From positions 2,480,001 to 2,544,000 of the forward strand of contig JAWZSP010000008.1 of the NCBI GenBank assembly GCA_034401135.1: a DNA stretch of 64,000 nt, written 5' to 3'. A program made the position numbers and the translations under genes. This document shows positions 32,382-44,129 of this stretch, piece after piece. The DNA is from Volutella citrinella (lineage: Eukaryota > Ascomycota > Sordariomycetes > Hypocreales > Nectriaceae). Under the pieces are notes generated by a model. It had not been told where the DNA came from. It did no database searches and saw nothing but the letters and a program-made list of their open reading frames with translations. Positions within the stretch are counted from its first letter, which is position 1. Each line of letters begins with the position of its first letter.

Positions 32382-32468
32382 CCAGGCACCAGGGGAAAGG
32401 ATTTGAACCTCCGATTTCTCCGATGGCTCCATCCTGCGTAGATTGCATCGCCCCGTCCCAGTGCCTGG
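32382..32468 (-). ncRNA. tRNA-like hairpin with B-box
   Basis: An 87-base segment is bounded by an 8-base perfect inverted repeat (CCAGGCAC and GTGCCTGG) with GGGG/CCCC pairing inside. On the minus strand it contains GGAGGTTCAAATCCTTT, a textbook tRNA T-arm with a perfect B-box (GGTTCAAATCC). A 7-bp acceptor stem at the usual place and a good A-box are missing. It may be a decayed tRNA, a SINE head or a B-box-only element. I do not claim a functional tRNA. Confidence 0.3.
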
Positions 32469-35400
32469 CGGAATGAAGTCGCTGCTTCCATGATCCCCTC
32501 GGTGTCCGTCCTCACCTGCACGGCTCCTCCTGTCACCGCTCCAGGGACGCCTTCTACGTGTATCCTCACGCGGTGGGGCCGTGGTAATAAACTGCTGCCT
32601 ATTCACACCGCACTGATGTTCGTGATCCTAACCGGGCGAGTAGATGCAGACGAAAGGAGAGCTTGGCCCGAGCAGGGTCGCACTGTACCCAACGATGCAG
32701 ATGGTCAGTGTGAGCACGGCCGGCGTAGCAGGGCGACTAATAACTCAATAACACTGGGGTCGATCCGTGGAGTTCACACTAAATAGATACATACGGATTA
32801 CATAGCAGCAGTATGGGCAGAAACAGGGCAGGCATACCGACCCAGTCTTTGGCAGGCGGTCTTGGCCTCATGGGGGTAACTTGGGCTCGACTGCTCAAGT
32901 GACAGCGGCGACTGCCCAACTCGTGGATATCCCTGCCGGCGGTGGATATGGGCAGTTCGCACCTTACTATTCAGTACTGGGGTAGAGAGTAGGGGCAGCG
33001 ACGGGACCGAGGAGCAGATTGACCATTCCCAATCACGAAGCCCGCATATCAGAGGCTATTCCGCTTGCAACGCCCATACTGTACGGATACTGTACATGAT
33101 AGTGCTAATTATGTACTACGCAGCAGCGTCATTAGTTCTGTCCGGTGGCGAGCGTCGAGCCGAATCCCGTCGCCGTCTCACTCTCAGCCAAGATTCCAGT
33201 GTTTGAGAAGACGGAGGTGGGCGATGCAGCTAATGGACTAATAGCATGGCTAGACTGAGCATGTGGTGTTGGCGAGCAGCCCAATGGCAGCCCCGGGGAG
33301 GCTACAGTAAGCCACAGGAGTCAGAGGAAGCGGCACTCAGACGCCCAGTAGGGCAGAGACTGTTGCAGTCCCCCTCGCATCCTGAGTCTTGAGCTGAGAC
33401 ATATTGGAGGGGGGGTCAGCGCTGCAGGAGATGCAGCCCAGTGGAGGGTGGGGGAACCGCGCGCGGCATCGGCAACGCCACCACGCGGCAAAAGCTGCTA
33501 AGCGATACAGCTCTGCAAGAGTCAGATGTTAGCGGGAGCTGGTCATGGCGCGACTAAAATTATGCGAATGCGAATAAAGGGAGGAAACTCGAGTGTCAGT
33601 GCACATCAGTGCGGAATAGCAGAGCCCATTGGCGGCTCTTCACCCTCGTGGCACTCACACACTCGTCCAGAGCGAGGAGCAGCATGAGGTGCCGCCATCT
33701 GTGGCCTGGAGGCTGCGTCCTGCACCAGCACTAACAGGCTGCCCGATGCTCAACTCACATTGCGCTGCTAGAACAAACTAGCACAGCGGAGATGCACACC
33801 AGTAGAGCATGGGCACGGATGGGTGCACTGGCACCACAGGGATCTGGGCAGCAGGCGGTCTCGTGGTTGCAAGGGTGCGGCAGTGGGTTCTCACACAAGT
33901 GCAGTGGGTGAGGTGGGTGCTGGGCGCCTGGTCTGCACTGGAAATGGTAACGGGCTGGAGAGAGATTGTCACAGGTGGGCCCGGGCCCTGTGCCGGGCGA
34001 GTCTCTGGATTTCTCTGGAATCCTTTTGGGCATGTTCTACGGCTAGCTTCTCTTGATGTCGCTCCATGAGTAGCAGTAGCCTTGCTTGGTCTTGGCACCA
34101 GAGACTCTGTGGTGGTCGTGAGCACAGACGAAACCTTCCGTCGTTTTTATTTCCGAGCCACATCCGAACTGGGAGCGTCACCATAGGGGTCTCATACGCT
34201 ATGTGCCACCACCCATTGACGTCTGTGTGGCTGTTGTTCACGTTCCCGCCAGCCCGTCAGCCCTCTCCGAGGGATTTGCCAAATTCAGAAATCCGGGCAT
34301 GAGGCAGCCAAGAAGATGACCGAACTGCCCGAGTCTCCGCGTGGCTTGAGCTAGCTGCAAAAATTAAGTATGCCAAGTCGCTTCGGTTTGGCTTGGGCCC
34401 TGTTCCGCCAGCCCTGGGGATACCTGATGGTGGTGCCGTCAAGAATGGCGCGGCTACAGCGTTTCAGCACGCTGCGTGTGGTGTTCCAGCGCCAGCCACT
34501 ATGACAGCTCGAGGGTCCCGCGCGCGACATCCCAGGGGGGATGAGACGGACGGCAATAGGACACGGCAAGAGGATTTACGAGCGCGTTTGTTAGTCATCA
34601 AACGTCACAACTGTTGATCGTTGGTCCATAGTCAGTCCGAACATTTGCACTTTGGGCAAGACCTGCAATACTCCATGCTACTAGCATCAGTTGTATTTGC
34701 CGAGAATGACAGGAGACTCAACACCCAGATGGCAGACAACCTTGACAATAACCTCGTCCGCGTGCCTGCAGCAGGCTCCTTCCTCCCCAGTCACCAGCCC
34801 TTTCCAGAACAGCTGTGGCACAACAGGGCAGACGCCAAACAGGGCGACACAACCCAAGTCGCAAGCAGGGCTCGACTGCTGGGTGCAGGGCAGACCAGGT
34901 CAAGCCCAAGAGCCAGCCTGCCAGGGAACTTTTGACAAGACCAATAACGACATTGCAACGCGGATTTTCCCCGGGCAGCCGTTGGGACGTGCTTCTCGGG
35001 CCCACGACCCCTGCCTCGTGGCACTAGCCTCAGGGCCATCCCAGGGGAGGATATCGGGGAGGATATCCAGCGCCTGCCGCTGAGGTGGCTGCCCTGGTGG
35101 TGGTGCTCGGGGAGGGCGCCGTGGCGGCTGGCTGGCTGCACCTCACTGCGCTGGGCCGGCCTTGGCCCAACCCCACTCCCACTGGACGCATTAGCAGCAA
35201 GGGCCCTTGGGGCCCTCCAGGCAGCGACGTCCGGACTGTTTCCAGCGCTGTGGGCGCCAGAGGCCAAGCCTTGCAAGGGCCCGCATCCCCCAGAAGGTCG
35301 TCGTCACCACCTCACCCCTCGCCCACCGCAACCACCACACCCGGCCGAATGCGGAAGTGCCTCTATTTCCAATTTGGCCTGAACGCCACCTTTTCGCGGC

Positions 35401-36414
35401 TCCGGGGGGGGTGGGGAGGGAGGGGGATGGGTTAGGACGGCCCTCCCTATCAGACTGCACACCGTAAAATGGGGTGGATCCCGGGGTCATGGGGATATCA
35501 TCGACAGAACCCAAGATGCGGCGTCCGCCAGTCCCCAAGTGGAAAGAATTGCGGACTCCGCGCCGGGCGATCTTTTGCGTCCAGCCCGGAGCTCCCCTTG
35601 GCGACTTGCACGCCGTTCAACGACCATTTCTTCATCCAGTCGCTTTGGGCAGAATGGAGGCGTGTACATGCACTGAGAAAGCGATGGGCCCAAGCGATCC
35701 CGAGCCAGCTTGGCCTGTCGATCATTTGACGCATCCTGGTCCTCGCAAAAGGCTGGAGGATTCAGCCAACCTCATCGAGAGGGCTAATATTATCACTATT
35801 CGTCAATGCTGGTGTTTGGTATGTTTCTTTTTTTTTTCTTTTTTAGGGATTGCCCCAAGTGCCCTTTTCCCACTCTGTCCCAGATCCTCGATGATGGCTG
35901 AGCGAGCTTTGAAACCTTGGTCTTGCTCCCGTAGGGCCCGTACAAGATGCTAGAGCCGCCAGGCTTGATCCGCAGCAGCTGTCTTGTTAGTGTCTGCTAA
36001 GTATAGTCTAAACCTGCATCCCGGCCGAGTTCCCAGGCGGCCAGTCCGGCCATGAGGGGCTGCGATCCTTTGGCGAGCTGGAAGGATAGATCCTTCAGAG
36101 ACCAGACTGGAGACGCACGGTATCTGCTCTTGGGCCTGCGTCACTGATCCCCCGCCCCTGCTTTTGATCTACATGATACCCTTGATAAATTCTATCAGTC
36201 ACGTTTGCGACTTCCTCCTGGGGCGATTATTCCATCTGCCGCGCCGGGAGAGGGGCCTCAAGCTTCATGTTGATATTGCACACGAGATAGACGAGATGGG
36301 ACCGCATCATGTCGAATCCTTCTGGTTGGCCAAGTGTATTTGATATCTATTTTAAGACAGTTTCCCGGGTGAACCAATTTCATTTCTCAATGGACCACAA
36401 CGCCATTGGCCAAC

Positions 36415-36854
36415 CTACGTCTCAGGCCCGACTCCAACAGTTACCGACGGCATGTTCATGTTGCTACGGGCTTCCAGACTTGTCCTTGGCGTGGCCTCGG
36501 TGTGAAAGAGGGGAATGGGCAGATTCTTGAGAAACGTTTCAATCTCATCCTCGCATAACATCGTGGCTCCTTGTCTGAGATATTCCGGGAGGTTGCTGTA
36601 TGACGCTACGCTCTCAACGAGGGGCCAGGCACCGCCCGAGACCGCCATCACTACAAGTTTTGGTTTTCTCCCTTCTCTAACACCTTGGAGCTCTTTCGGA
36701 GACTTCTCGGGCACTTTATCCAGATTCCTACACACTGCTACCGTCTCAGAGTACAGAAATATTCAAGTTGAACGTTCCAAGGTGGCGGAGCTTCAATGTC
36801 ACATGTGCACTCAACCACTCCCCGCTCCTGCTCGGCTGCCGTTGCATTGAGCAT
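36415..36854 (-). CDS. Possible small two-exon protein, unrecognised
   Basis: Exons 36803-36854 and 36415-36734 join across a 68-nt intron (GTGACA donor, GTAGCAG acceptor, phase 1) to give 123 residues starting MLNATAAEQERGVVEC. The second exon reads like real protein (KPKLVVMAVSGGAWPLVESV, then LPEYLRQGATMLCEDEIETF). I recognise no family. The upstream frame also stays protein-like through the intron (DIEAPPPWNVQLEYFCTL), so a frameshifted pseudogene of a longer protein is an alternative. Confidence 0.38.
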
Positions 36855-38837
36855 TTGAAAAATCTACGTCTTGAAAGAACTTCTTCTTCCAGAAGAGATA
36901 TCCCGTATTACTTTGCACGCTTGCAAGTCTGGTGTTGCGCTCTTGTCACTTCCATATTTCAATTTCCTATTTTCGTCATGTCCGCATCGTCCGCACGTGT
37001 CGTCGGAGTTTGGGTGGGTCTTCGGGCCGTCAAGGCATAAACGAGGCGTGCAAGGCGATATCAAGCCAGCTAAGGCCTTCGCCCATCATCAACTCTGCCG
37101 TGGGCCAGATCCCTTCTCTCAGAAAAGTGACTGAAATCGGTATCTGGCTTGGTCTGCCGCGGGAGAGGAGAGGGATACTGCATTCGACAGCGAGGGAGTT
37201 TGGCCACATGTAGGCATCGCATCGGGGTCGAAGCTCTAGTTAGAGAGCATACTGTTGCTGCGCAGTGCCAATGGCGTAGAACACGGGCCCTCTCTGGTGT
37301 GCAGAAATTCGCGGGGTTTTCGTTTGTTTGGGCTCTTGTCGGGACGAAGAGTCAGGAGTGCATTGACCGCTGCGTCCCGTCAGCAAAACCAAAGACATGT
37401 TTGCCCAGCGCGGCGCCCAACTTGGCAATCCGGCTATCGCTGAGGAGCCCTGGCCCCAGCCACGCCAGCGAAACTCTCCAGCTCAACCGGGATGGCTGGG
37501 CTCGGTTTGATTGCTGTTCAAAGAACGAGGCTCCGGAGAGAACGGTGCCATCATCAGAAAGGTTCCCACACAATGAGGGGGGGCGTAATTTTTGCTCAAA
37601 GATGCCGGTGGTGGATCGGGCAAAAGGGGTGGCGTCTTTTCCCATCACGAATTACCCGATTTGGAGTTATTGCTCTCACACTTGGCCCTGCCTGCCCACA
37701 TGCACACATATTCCACTTATTAGCTCGCCTCACGCCAGAGGCCAGCCGGACAGGCCGCCCGAGGATTTGGGGCGCCCCTCCCCGGATCCATTCAATGGCA
37801 AGAGGCGTGTGCTCCTCTGCAGCCTATGCTCTGTTCTTGGGTCCTCTCTGCCACTCTGCCTGGAGCTGGAGCTGGAGCTGGAGCTGGATCTGGCAGTTGC
37901 ATCAACAACAGACTTGCATGAACCCGCAAGAATGCAGAGACTCTCCGGGAACCCTTGCAACGCCACTCAACCTCTGGTACGTCGCCATGATGCGACGCGC
38001 CACTAACAATCCTTCATGCACCATCAACAGTTCAGCCTGCCCCCTCCCCTCCCCCATCTCCCATCCCGTCTCCTGTTCCAAGGCCATAGTTCACAGAGTC
38101 AGCACCTTATGCGGCCTGGTCCGGCCAGTAGCACAGGGTACGGTGATGACGCGAGGATTGGTGTTATTTTTGGCAAGTCAATCTAAATGTCCAGGCTCAA
38201 CCTGTTTCATCTATGAGGCTAGCGTCTGCCATCCCACCCCGAAGCCCGTAGCCCGCGTCACCGTTACATTCGAGCCTCGACGTCTCCCGTTCAACAGATC
38301 GCGTTGCCGGATTGCAGCCTGCCGTCGGCACATCGGTCCGTCCGCGACTCCGCGGGCTGCGATGCGTGGCTCCCAATCTCGGTCGTTTGTCTTGGCATTC
38401 CTCGATCATCATGGCGCGCCCTACTCGGATATCGCTTACCCTAGGGTCTGACTCGTAGTCATTTTCCCTCCTGCAGCTGAACATGATGCTATTCCCGATG
38501 AAGAGCGCGCTCGCTAGTGTGAAAGGGTGAGACAGAACCTGTATTCATTCTCCATTTAGCTACCGGGGCGGCAGAGTAGCGTCGCATTAATAGCATTTCT
38601 GTTCAAGAACACTAGACATGATGTAGCCCACCAACCAGCCGAAAAAGGAAACAATTCCCATACAAGCTCTGTCTGTCTCATACTGGCGTCCCAGCGCTAC
38701 CGAGAAGACCCCTCAATTAGCTCAACCTCCTTGTAGAAGCGTCAAACCCAATCCGTGGACTAATACCGTCCTGGGGTCAGATTTACGGGAGTGGTGAAAG
38801 CACCTCCGCGGTCTCCTAGTCATGACCCTGTTCGCAG
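36855..38837. other. Intergenic with long stop-poor frames
   Basis: Two plus-strand frames stay open together here: one from ATG 37492 to 38451 (319 codons) and an overlapping one at 37149-38006. Their predicted products are rich in Arg, Cys, His, Trp and Ser and show no motifs, so low stop density in C-rich sequence is the likelier explanation. A hexamer repeat lies at 37861. Confidence 0.35.
37861..37884 (+). repeat. TGGAGC hexamer repeat, four copies
   Basis: Four perfect tandem TGGAGC units are followed by a degenerate one. The same hexamer occurs in the opposite orientation near 56548. Confidence 0.8.
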
Positions 38838-41217
38838 CTAGTAGAATGGATCCACATCAATCCACATCTTATGAATCGTTCGTATCGTTCGTTCTAAAGT
38901 TGTATCAGCCAGTGTCTCCAGCCGAGAGTGTGCGTGCTGACATACTTCTTCGACCATAGCATACAATCCTACAGCTGTGTAGCCAGAGTGGTCAATGGGT
39001 TGGGACCTGTGCGGATCGACTTCAAACCTCGCTGGGATCCTGGTGGGGATGTGGAAGGAGCGACGATCCACGTAGCGAATCATTTCCAGTGATGGAAACA
39101 TAACCTCCCGAGAATGATTCGTCTCAATCTAAGATTAGCTTAGCATTTCCCTAATCTAAAGAATACTAAAGAATACAAAAAGAACACTAAAAGAATACTA
39201 AACTTGGACATACCTTCAACCATAAGTCTTTTTGGGACGGGCTGACTTCGAATCCCATCTTGGAAATTCGCTCTCCTTGGGGGCCATTGATGCGAAAGTG
39301 GAGAGGAGAAAGTCGAGATTTGCTGTACGGAAGACGTACGTGGCGACCGTCCTTACCTCCCAAAATCTGGTTTTTGGAGGCGTCTGCGAAGATGAATTCA
39401 AGTCCGATGAGATCAGCCATTTCTACACCGTTAGCTATCCACCCAATGACCCCTGTTAGCTGGTTGAGATCTTGTCCATGGGCACCCCCAAAGATGAGCA
39501 TTTCAAGACGACTGGTTCCGCGGAGAAGGGTTTTCTGTATGTCTTCAGGACGGTCGTCAAAGAGCATGTGCTGTGGTGGGATTTTAGGGTACCAGACGTA
39601 ACTGTGGCCAATGTCCAGAGGCGATTCTCCCATTGGGTTCCTCGGAACGCTCAACGTCGACATCTTAAAGCCCTAGTCGCATTACTGTTAGATAAGAGCA
39701 CAGAAGAGATGGAGGGCAACAAACATCAAACCCAGCTTGCGTGAGAGCCAAAGCCGTGCTGCAGTCACCCACTAAGCGCCTTTGCAACATGCCTTGGTAA
39801 TCCCCAAGCCATGTGGAGATAGTGCCATCGCTCATGACAAAGGAAACCGCTTTGATGCCATCCTCATGAAAGGCCAGATGGAAACCAGAGATCGAGATAG
39901 CTGACGGCACCAAAAATGTCTTCTCGGTCTGCGGGTGCATATAACCGAGTCGCGCCTCGCTGCCGGTGGTCCCCACGAACCTCATTCCAGATATGTAATT
40001 GCCGATTCGCAGCGACGCAAACGAGACGCATATCTTTTTCAGGCTGCTTGGCACTTCTGCCATCCGAAGACGGATCGGCCTCGTCTTTATAGGGTGCTCG
40101 GATGATGCGGTATCCTGCTCGTACGGGGCAGTGAACCACGGGCTGGTGTCTGGTTCGCTCGTGCGACCGAATGGGTTGCGCTCGACTTCTGCTCCATGAC
40201 ACTGGTGGTTAACATTTACCAAAACATCTCGAAGTTGCAATGCTAAAGTCCAAATACGCTTCCGTTGCATGACCGTCCAGTCTGGCAAAAACCCAATGGC
40301 TGCGTCGTAAGCGGTCTTCCAAGACGCCAAACGCAGTTCCGTGGCTTCAAAGAGGTAACCACACTCGTTCAATTCGGAGAAACGCGACTTCCAGAAAGTT
40401 TCCGCTAGCGGTGCGGTCGCAAAGGTGCGAGATGCCAATCTTAGTGAGTAAACATCTTTGGATGGTAGAGCCTCGAGAATCTGCAAGGTCAGCTCGATCG
40501 GCAGCCGCACGAAGCAGTCGGAACCGCCTCCGGGACTATTTGCAGGAATCGGAATGTGTGGAGAGGCGTGCTCAGGCCCGGCGATGTCGCCCAGGAGTTG
40601 CGTAGAAATGATTGACGGGTCCTCGGACGAGCACGTATATGACCTGCCCAACCGCCACCTCCGGAACTGGCGAGTCTCGTAGTCGCGCAATTGTGAAATC
40701 TTTAGTATACCCTCGTAGTCGTGGCCCCAGTCGATAGTATGCACTTTGAGTGGCATCGACTGACACGCGAGCATGATGTCAGGGGCGTTGGGTCGCCAGA
40801 CCCGAGCCAGTATATCCCAACAAGACGAGTGAAACCCGAATCCCTGGATCGAGCTGCTGGCTTCGCTGGCTTCGCTAGCTTCCCAGGTCTCTTGGGCGAA
40901 GCAGATGTTGACGAGAGACTGGGAATCAAGGTCATCGTCATCATAACGAGCCTTGCTGTGTAGTGGCGCCATTGGTTCAGGGACAACAGCATCAATCCAA
41001 CCAATCCGAAGGATGCCCACGCCGGTGAGCTTAGCGCCATCCAAGCCGCTATTATCGAGGTAAACTATACTCGAGCTGCTGTCAGATAGCCGCATCAAGC
41101 GAAGCGGGTTTGGGCAGTTCGGGACACGCGCTCACCAGCCCTGAACTCACACTGCCACGAAACCGCCGGGCTTCTGTGTCCGATTGGTATTCCGCATAGG
41201 ACGCATCCCGCACTCAT
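38838..41217 (-). CDS. F-box protein with N-terminal CxxC
   Basis: Four exons (41136-41217, 39725-41064, 39214-39672, 38838-39128) give 723 residues. The introns are 71, 52 and 85 nt, and all joins are in phase. The first exon starts MSAGCVLCGIPIG, with the C-x2-C pair common at the head of this fungal family, and its join restores EFRAVYLDNSGLDG. The F-box lies at about 211-244 (FVRLPIELTLQILEALPSKD). Downstream is the large C-terminal domain of these proteins. The last junction reads DLWLK-IETNHSREV. F-box proteins bring substrates to SCF ubiquitin ligases through Skp1; the substrate here is unknown. An ATG at 41095 inside the first intron would give a shorter protein without the CxxC and is less likely. 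Confidence 0.82.
39150..39200 (-). repeat. AGAATACTAAA repeats inside an F-box gene intron
   Basis: The 85-nt third intron contains four imperfect copies of AAAGAATACTAA-like sequence. It is a short A/T-rich array within an otherwise normal intron. Confidence 0.6.
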
Positions 41218-43476
41218 CTCGAGTAGCAATCGCGCGTATCAATTTGATGATGTCTGTGATTTATGTGTAGCTGACAATGTTGATGCTTGCGTGTCTCCAA
41301 TTGAATTTAGCCGACGGAGAGTATGCAAGCCTCTCTTGGACTGGCGTGAGTTGCGGTTGCCGAAAAATATATCTCGGGATTTGCTGACCAGAGGCAAGAG
41401 GCAAGGTTAGGGTAAGTAGGCCGCAGGTATCTAGGAGAAGGGTTAGCTTAGGTATAGGTACCTGAGTTAATGTTGGTGTTAGTGTGTCAGGGCTAGGATT
41501 AAGGCTCTTCAGTGGGTTGACCAGCTCGGGGCAGGGGCGTGACAATCTTGACGCCGTCGACCTTGCCTACCTTACAATGCGGTGGCCGAACTCGTTGCTC
41601 AGAAGTTCTTGGACGATGTTGCCGTAATAGAGTATTAGTGCAGGACGGTGGCCATCAGAAGCTCTGGTCGCGCACCCAATTGTTTGTGCCTGAACAGCCC
41701 AGCAGCTCGAGTGGATAATGGCCAACATTGGCCGCATCGCAACCATGGCATCAACTACGGCCACAACGCGCCATCAAGCCAGGGTCCCCATGAGTTTCAT
41801 TGATCTACATTTTTATCTACATAGCAATCAATTGCTCCTGTAATAAAGACGAGGTATCGCCTTGCGACGGCGATAATGGGCCCACGACAGACCGAGCTGG
41901 TAGACCAAACTGACGAATCGTCGGGGCCTCGTCGCAACATCTCAGTGGTATCGTCTTGAACCCCTCAGCTCGGAGGCTTCATTCAGCAGTTCATAAAAAA
42001 TGCAATCTCTTTTCAGTTGTACAAATGCCAAGTGATGGGGTATGGTGACACATGGCGGGATTTTGGCACCATTCAGGATGCGAGTAAGGTAGTACAGGCT
42101 CTTGGCTGAACGCACCATCCGGTGGCCACACCATTACCAGAGCCGAGGCAGAGCGCGAGGTTGAATCGTTCGGCTGGACTCGTATGGGCGACTTTCCCGA
42201 GTGTAGCATTAGATGCTTCCGACACGGTTCGGCGCTGTCTGCGGTGCGTATATGCGATGTGAATTCCCACAGTTCATGTTGCCTGACATGATTGTCACTG
42301 GAGGCTCTGCTTCTAAGGCTGGTGTGTCAACGGAAGACCAGGAGCAGGTTTCGTAGAAGGGAGTCGATCCATCTATCTTGGGTGCTTGCGCTCGTACAGT
42401 CGGGGCTCTGCAGACGCGCCCAATGATGTGGTCTGGTCAATAGCAACTGGCCGCACAATGACTCCGCGCCGGGACGGACGCGAAGGTCCCATCTGCACGA
42501 GTTGAGATGCGGCCCAGTCCCAGTCCCAGTCACTATCCCAACGGCTTCCGAAAGGATGTTGCGCAATCAGCAACCCTTGGGCCCTTCAGCTGCCTACATA
42601 GCGAATCAGCTGCATCACATCGATGCTTGCTTTTTCCGCCCCCGCAATCATGCCTGACCACGACAGTTCCAAGACTCTAGCTGAAGGCTCTATTGACCAA
42701 CTATGCGTCCATCTGGATCACTCCCTACGTCTATTGTTACACTATTGAATCACATGGAGCGTCTCCGGTGACCGCCACCGCCCCGGATGCCTGGTTCGCA
42801 CCCAGCGGCTGGTCTACAATCTGAGACATTGGCCATGCATCCGGCATACTTGCCCCACGAGCGACTTGACGAAATGCACAAAGAGTTCTTTTTGGAAGTG
42901 GCTACATGTAGCTGATAGAATTTTGATAAAACCGTCGTACCAGTTTGCCAACGTCAGCAGCCACGCAACCATTGGCGCTGGTGGCGTAGCCGGGTTTCCA
43001 GGCCAGGAGCCAGGCTACGGATCGCGAGCGAGTATATCAAGCCCTGGCCGTGCCAGCTTCAGCTGTCAGAGATCCCCAAGTGACTGCCCCGCTGATCTTC
43101 AAGCCTCACCAAGTTTCCGTCTCTACCAGCCTCCCGGCGCGATACTTGAAGCACGGATTCACCTTCGAGCTCAGCTCGATTCGCTGATCCGCGTCTCCTA
43201 CGGTGATTGAGAGAATGACCTAGCAAGTCCTTCCAGAACACCATCTGTGGCGAGAAATCAGGCAGCCTATCCACCTATTCAGTAAAGAGTACCAAGGGCT
43301 CTATTACCGCAATCCCGATTCACGCCATTGCCTGCCTAAAAGAAGGCCCATCTCCCCTCTGTTCAGTTTCGGAGCGAAGCCTCATTGCCCTTCTCATCAA
43401 CTACCTCTACCCAGCGCGAAGTCATACCTCACTGCCTTGGGATTTCCCAGTTCCGTCAACAATTCACCAACAAAAA
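41218..43476. other. Intergenic
   Basis: No supported gene in about 2.2 kb. The first part is the F-box gene promoter and contains short GGTTAG-like repeats at about 41400-41460. The last 150 bases are pyrimidine-rich and look like the leader of the small gene at 43477. Confidence 0.4.
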
Positions 43477-43668
43477 ATGCCAGGACATATTCGGACAGGA
43501 GACGGCCCCGTTCTCGGTGGTCAGGGCGATGGCGGTGGCTCTGGTGTGGGATCGAGCGACCCTACGCTGGATGACTGGACCAAGCACATGTTGGAGGAGG
43601 AGAAGAAGAGGGCCGAGGAAGAGAAGAAAAGGAAGGCCGAAGAGGAGAAGAAGGAGAACAAAAAGTGA
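43477..43668 (+). CDS. 63-residue Gly-rich, Lys/Glu coiled-coil microprotein
   Basis: A single short exon starts at an ATG in a strong context (CAACAAAAAATGCC), preceded by a C/T-rich leader. The first half is Gly/Asp-rich (GGQGDGGGSGVG). Then comes LDDWTKHMLEEEKKRAEEEK and a continuing Lys/Glu run that would form a charged single helix or coiled coil. The complete start, stop and leader support a real small gene. Function is unknown. Confidence 0.55.
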   Translation: MPGHIRTGDGPVLGGQGDGGGSGVGSSDPTLDDWTKHMLEEEKKRAEEEKKRKAEEEKKENKK

Positions 43669-44129
43669 AGCTGGAGCGGGTACTGTTGGGCATCTCTCCA
43701 TGTTCCGTCAATATTCGCTGCACATTTTGCTGTGGATGAAGTATTGAGCATGATGCGGTCAACAATCGACCAATGACACTTTGCATCGAGGTGAGGGCAG
43801 AGAGATCCTTTAGACGGAATCTGTGTTGCTACTTAGATCGCGAATTCATTGTGGCTCCCACAGCCTTCTGACACTCTGCCGCGGCTCTAGTCTACTGCTA
43901 TGCTTAAATCGTGCTGCCTGAATCTATGGCAATTGACTGCAGCTTAGTTAGGACCGGCCGACAGGGCTACTGCGCCGGAAGCGATGGTTCGTCGCATCAT
44001 TCATTCTGGTACTCGTTTTGTGGTGTCCATAGCCGGCTGAGAAGCTTCACGGGAGCGTATCGAAGCTCGAGATAATATTGACCATCCTCCTTGGTAGTGC
44101 GTGCCAATTCGAGCCAGATCAACCATCCT
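43669..44129. other. Convergent intergenic region
   Basis: This stretch lies between the ends of the microprotein gene and the NmrA-like gene. No gene is seen. Confidence 0.4.

Larger units (their letters stand above)
29099..36414. other. 7.3-kb gene-poor region
   Basis: I find no gene I can support. The first few hundred bases are promoter of the Zn2Cys6 gene. Many short open frames occur, but they start at non-ATG codons, overlap on both strands and lack family motifs. It contains degenerate simple repeats near 29.7 kb and a hairpin with a B-box near 32.4 kb. No long terminal repeats or transposase remnants are visible. It may be transcribed non-coding or decayed sequence. Confidence 0.4.

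Noticed and set aside
41400..41460. GGTTAG-like repeats as interstitial telomere sequence
   Set aside because: Only a few irregular copies occur, with no continuous TTAGGG array.
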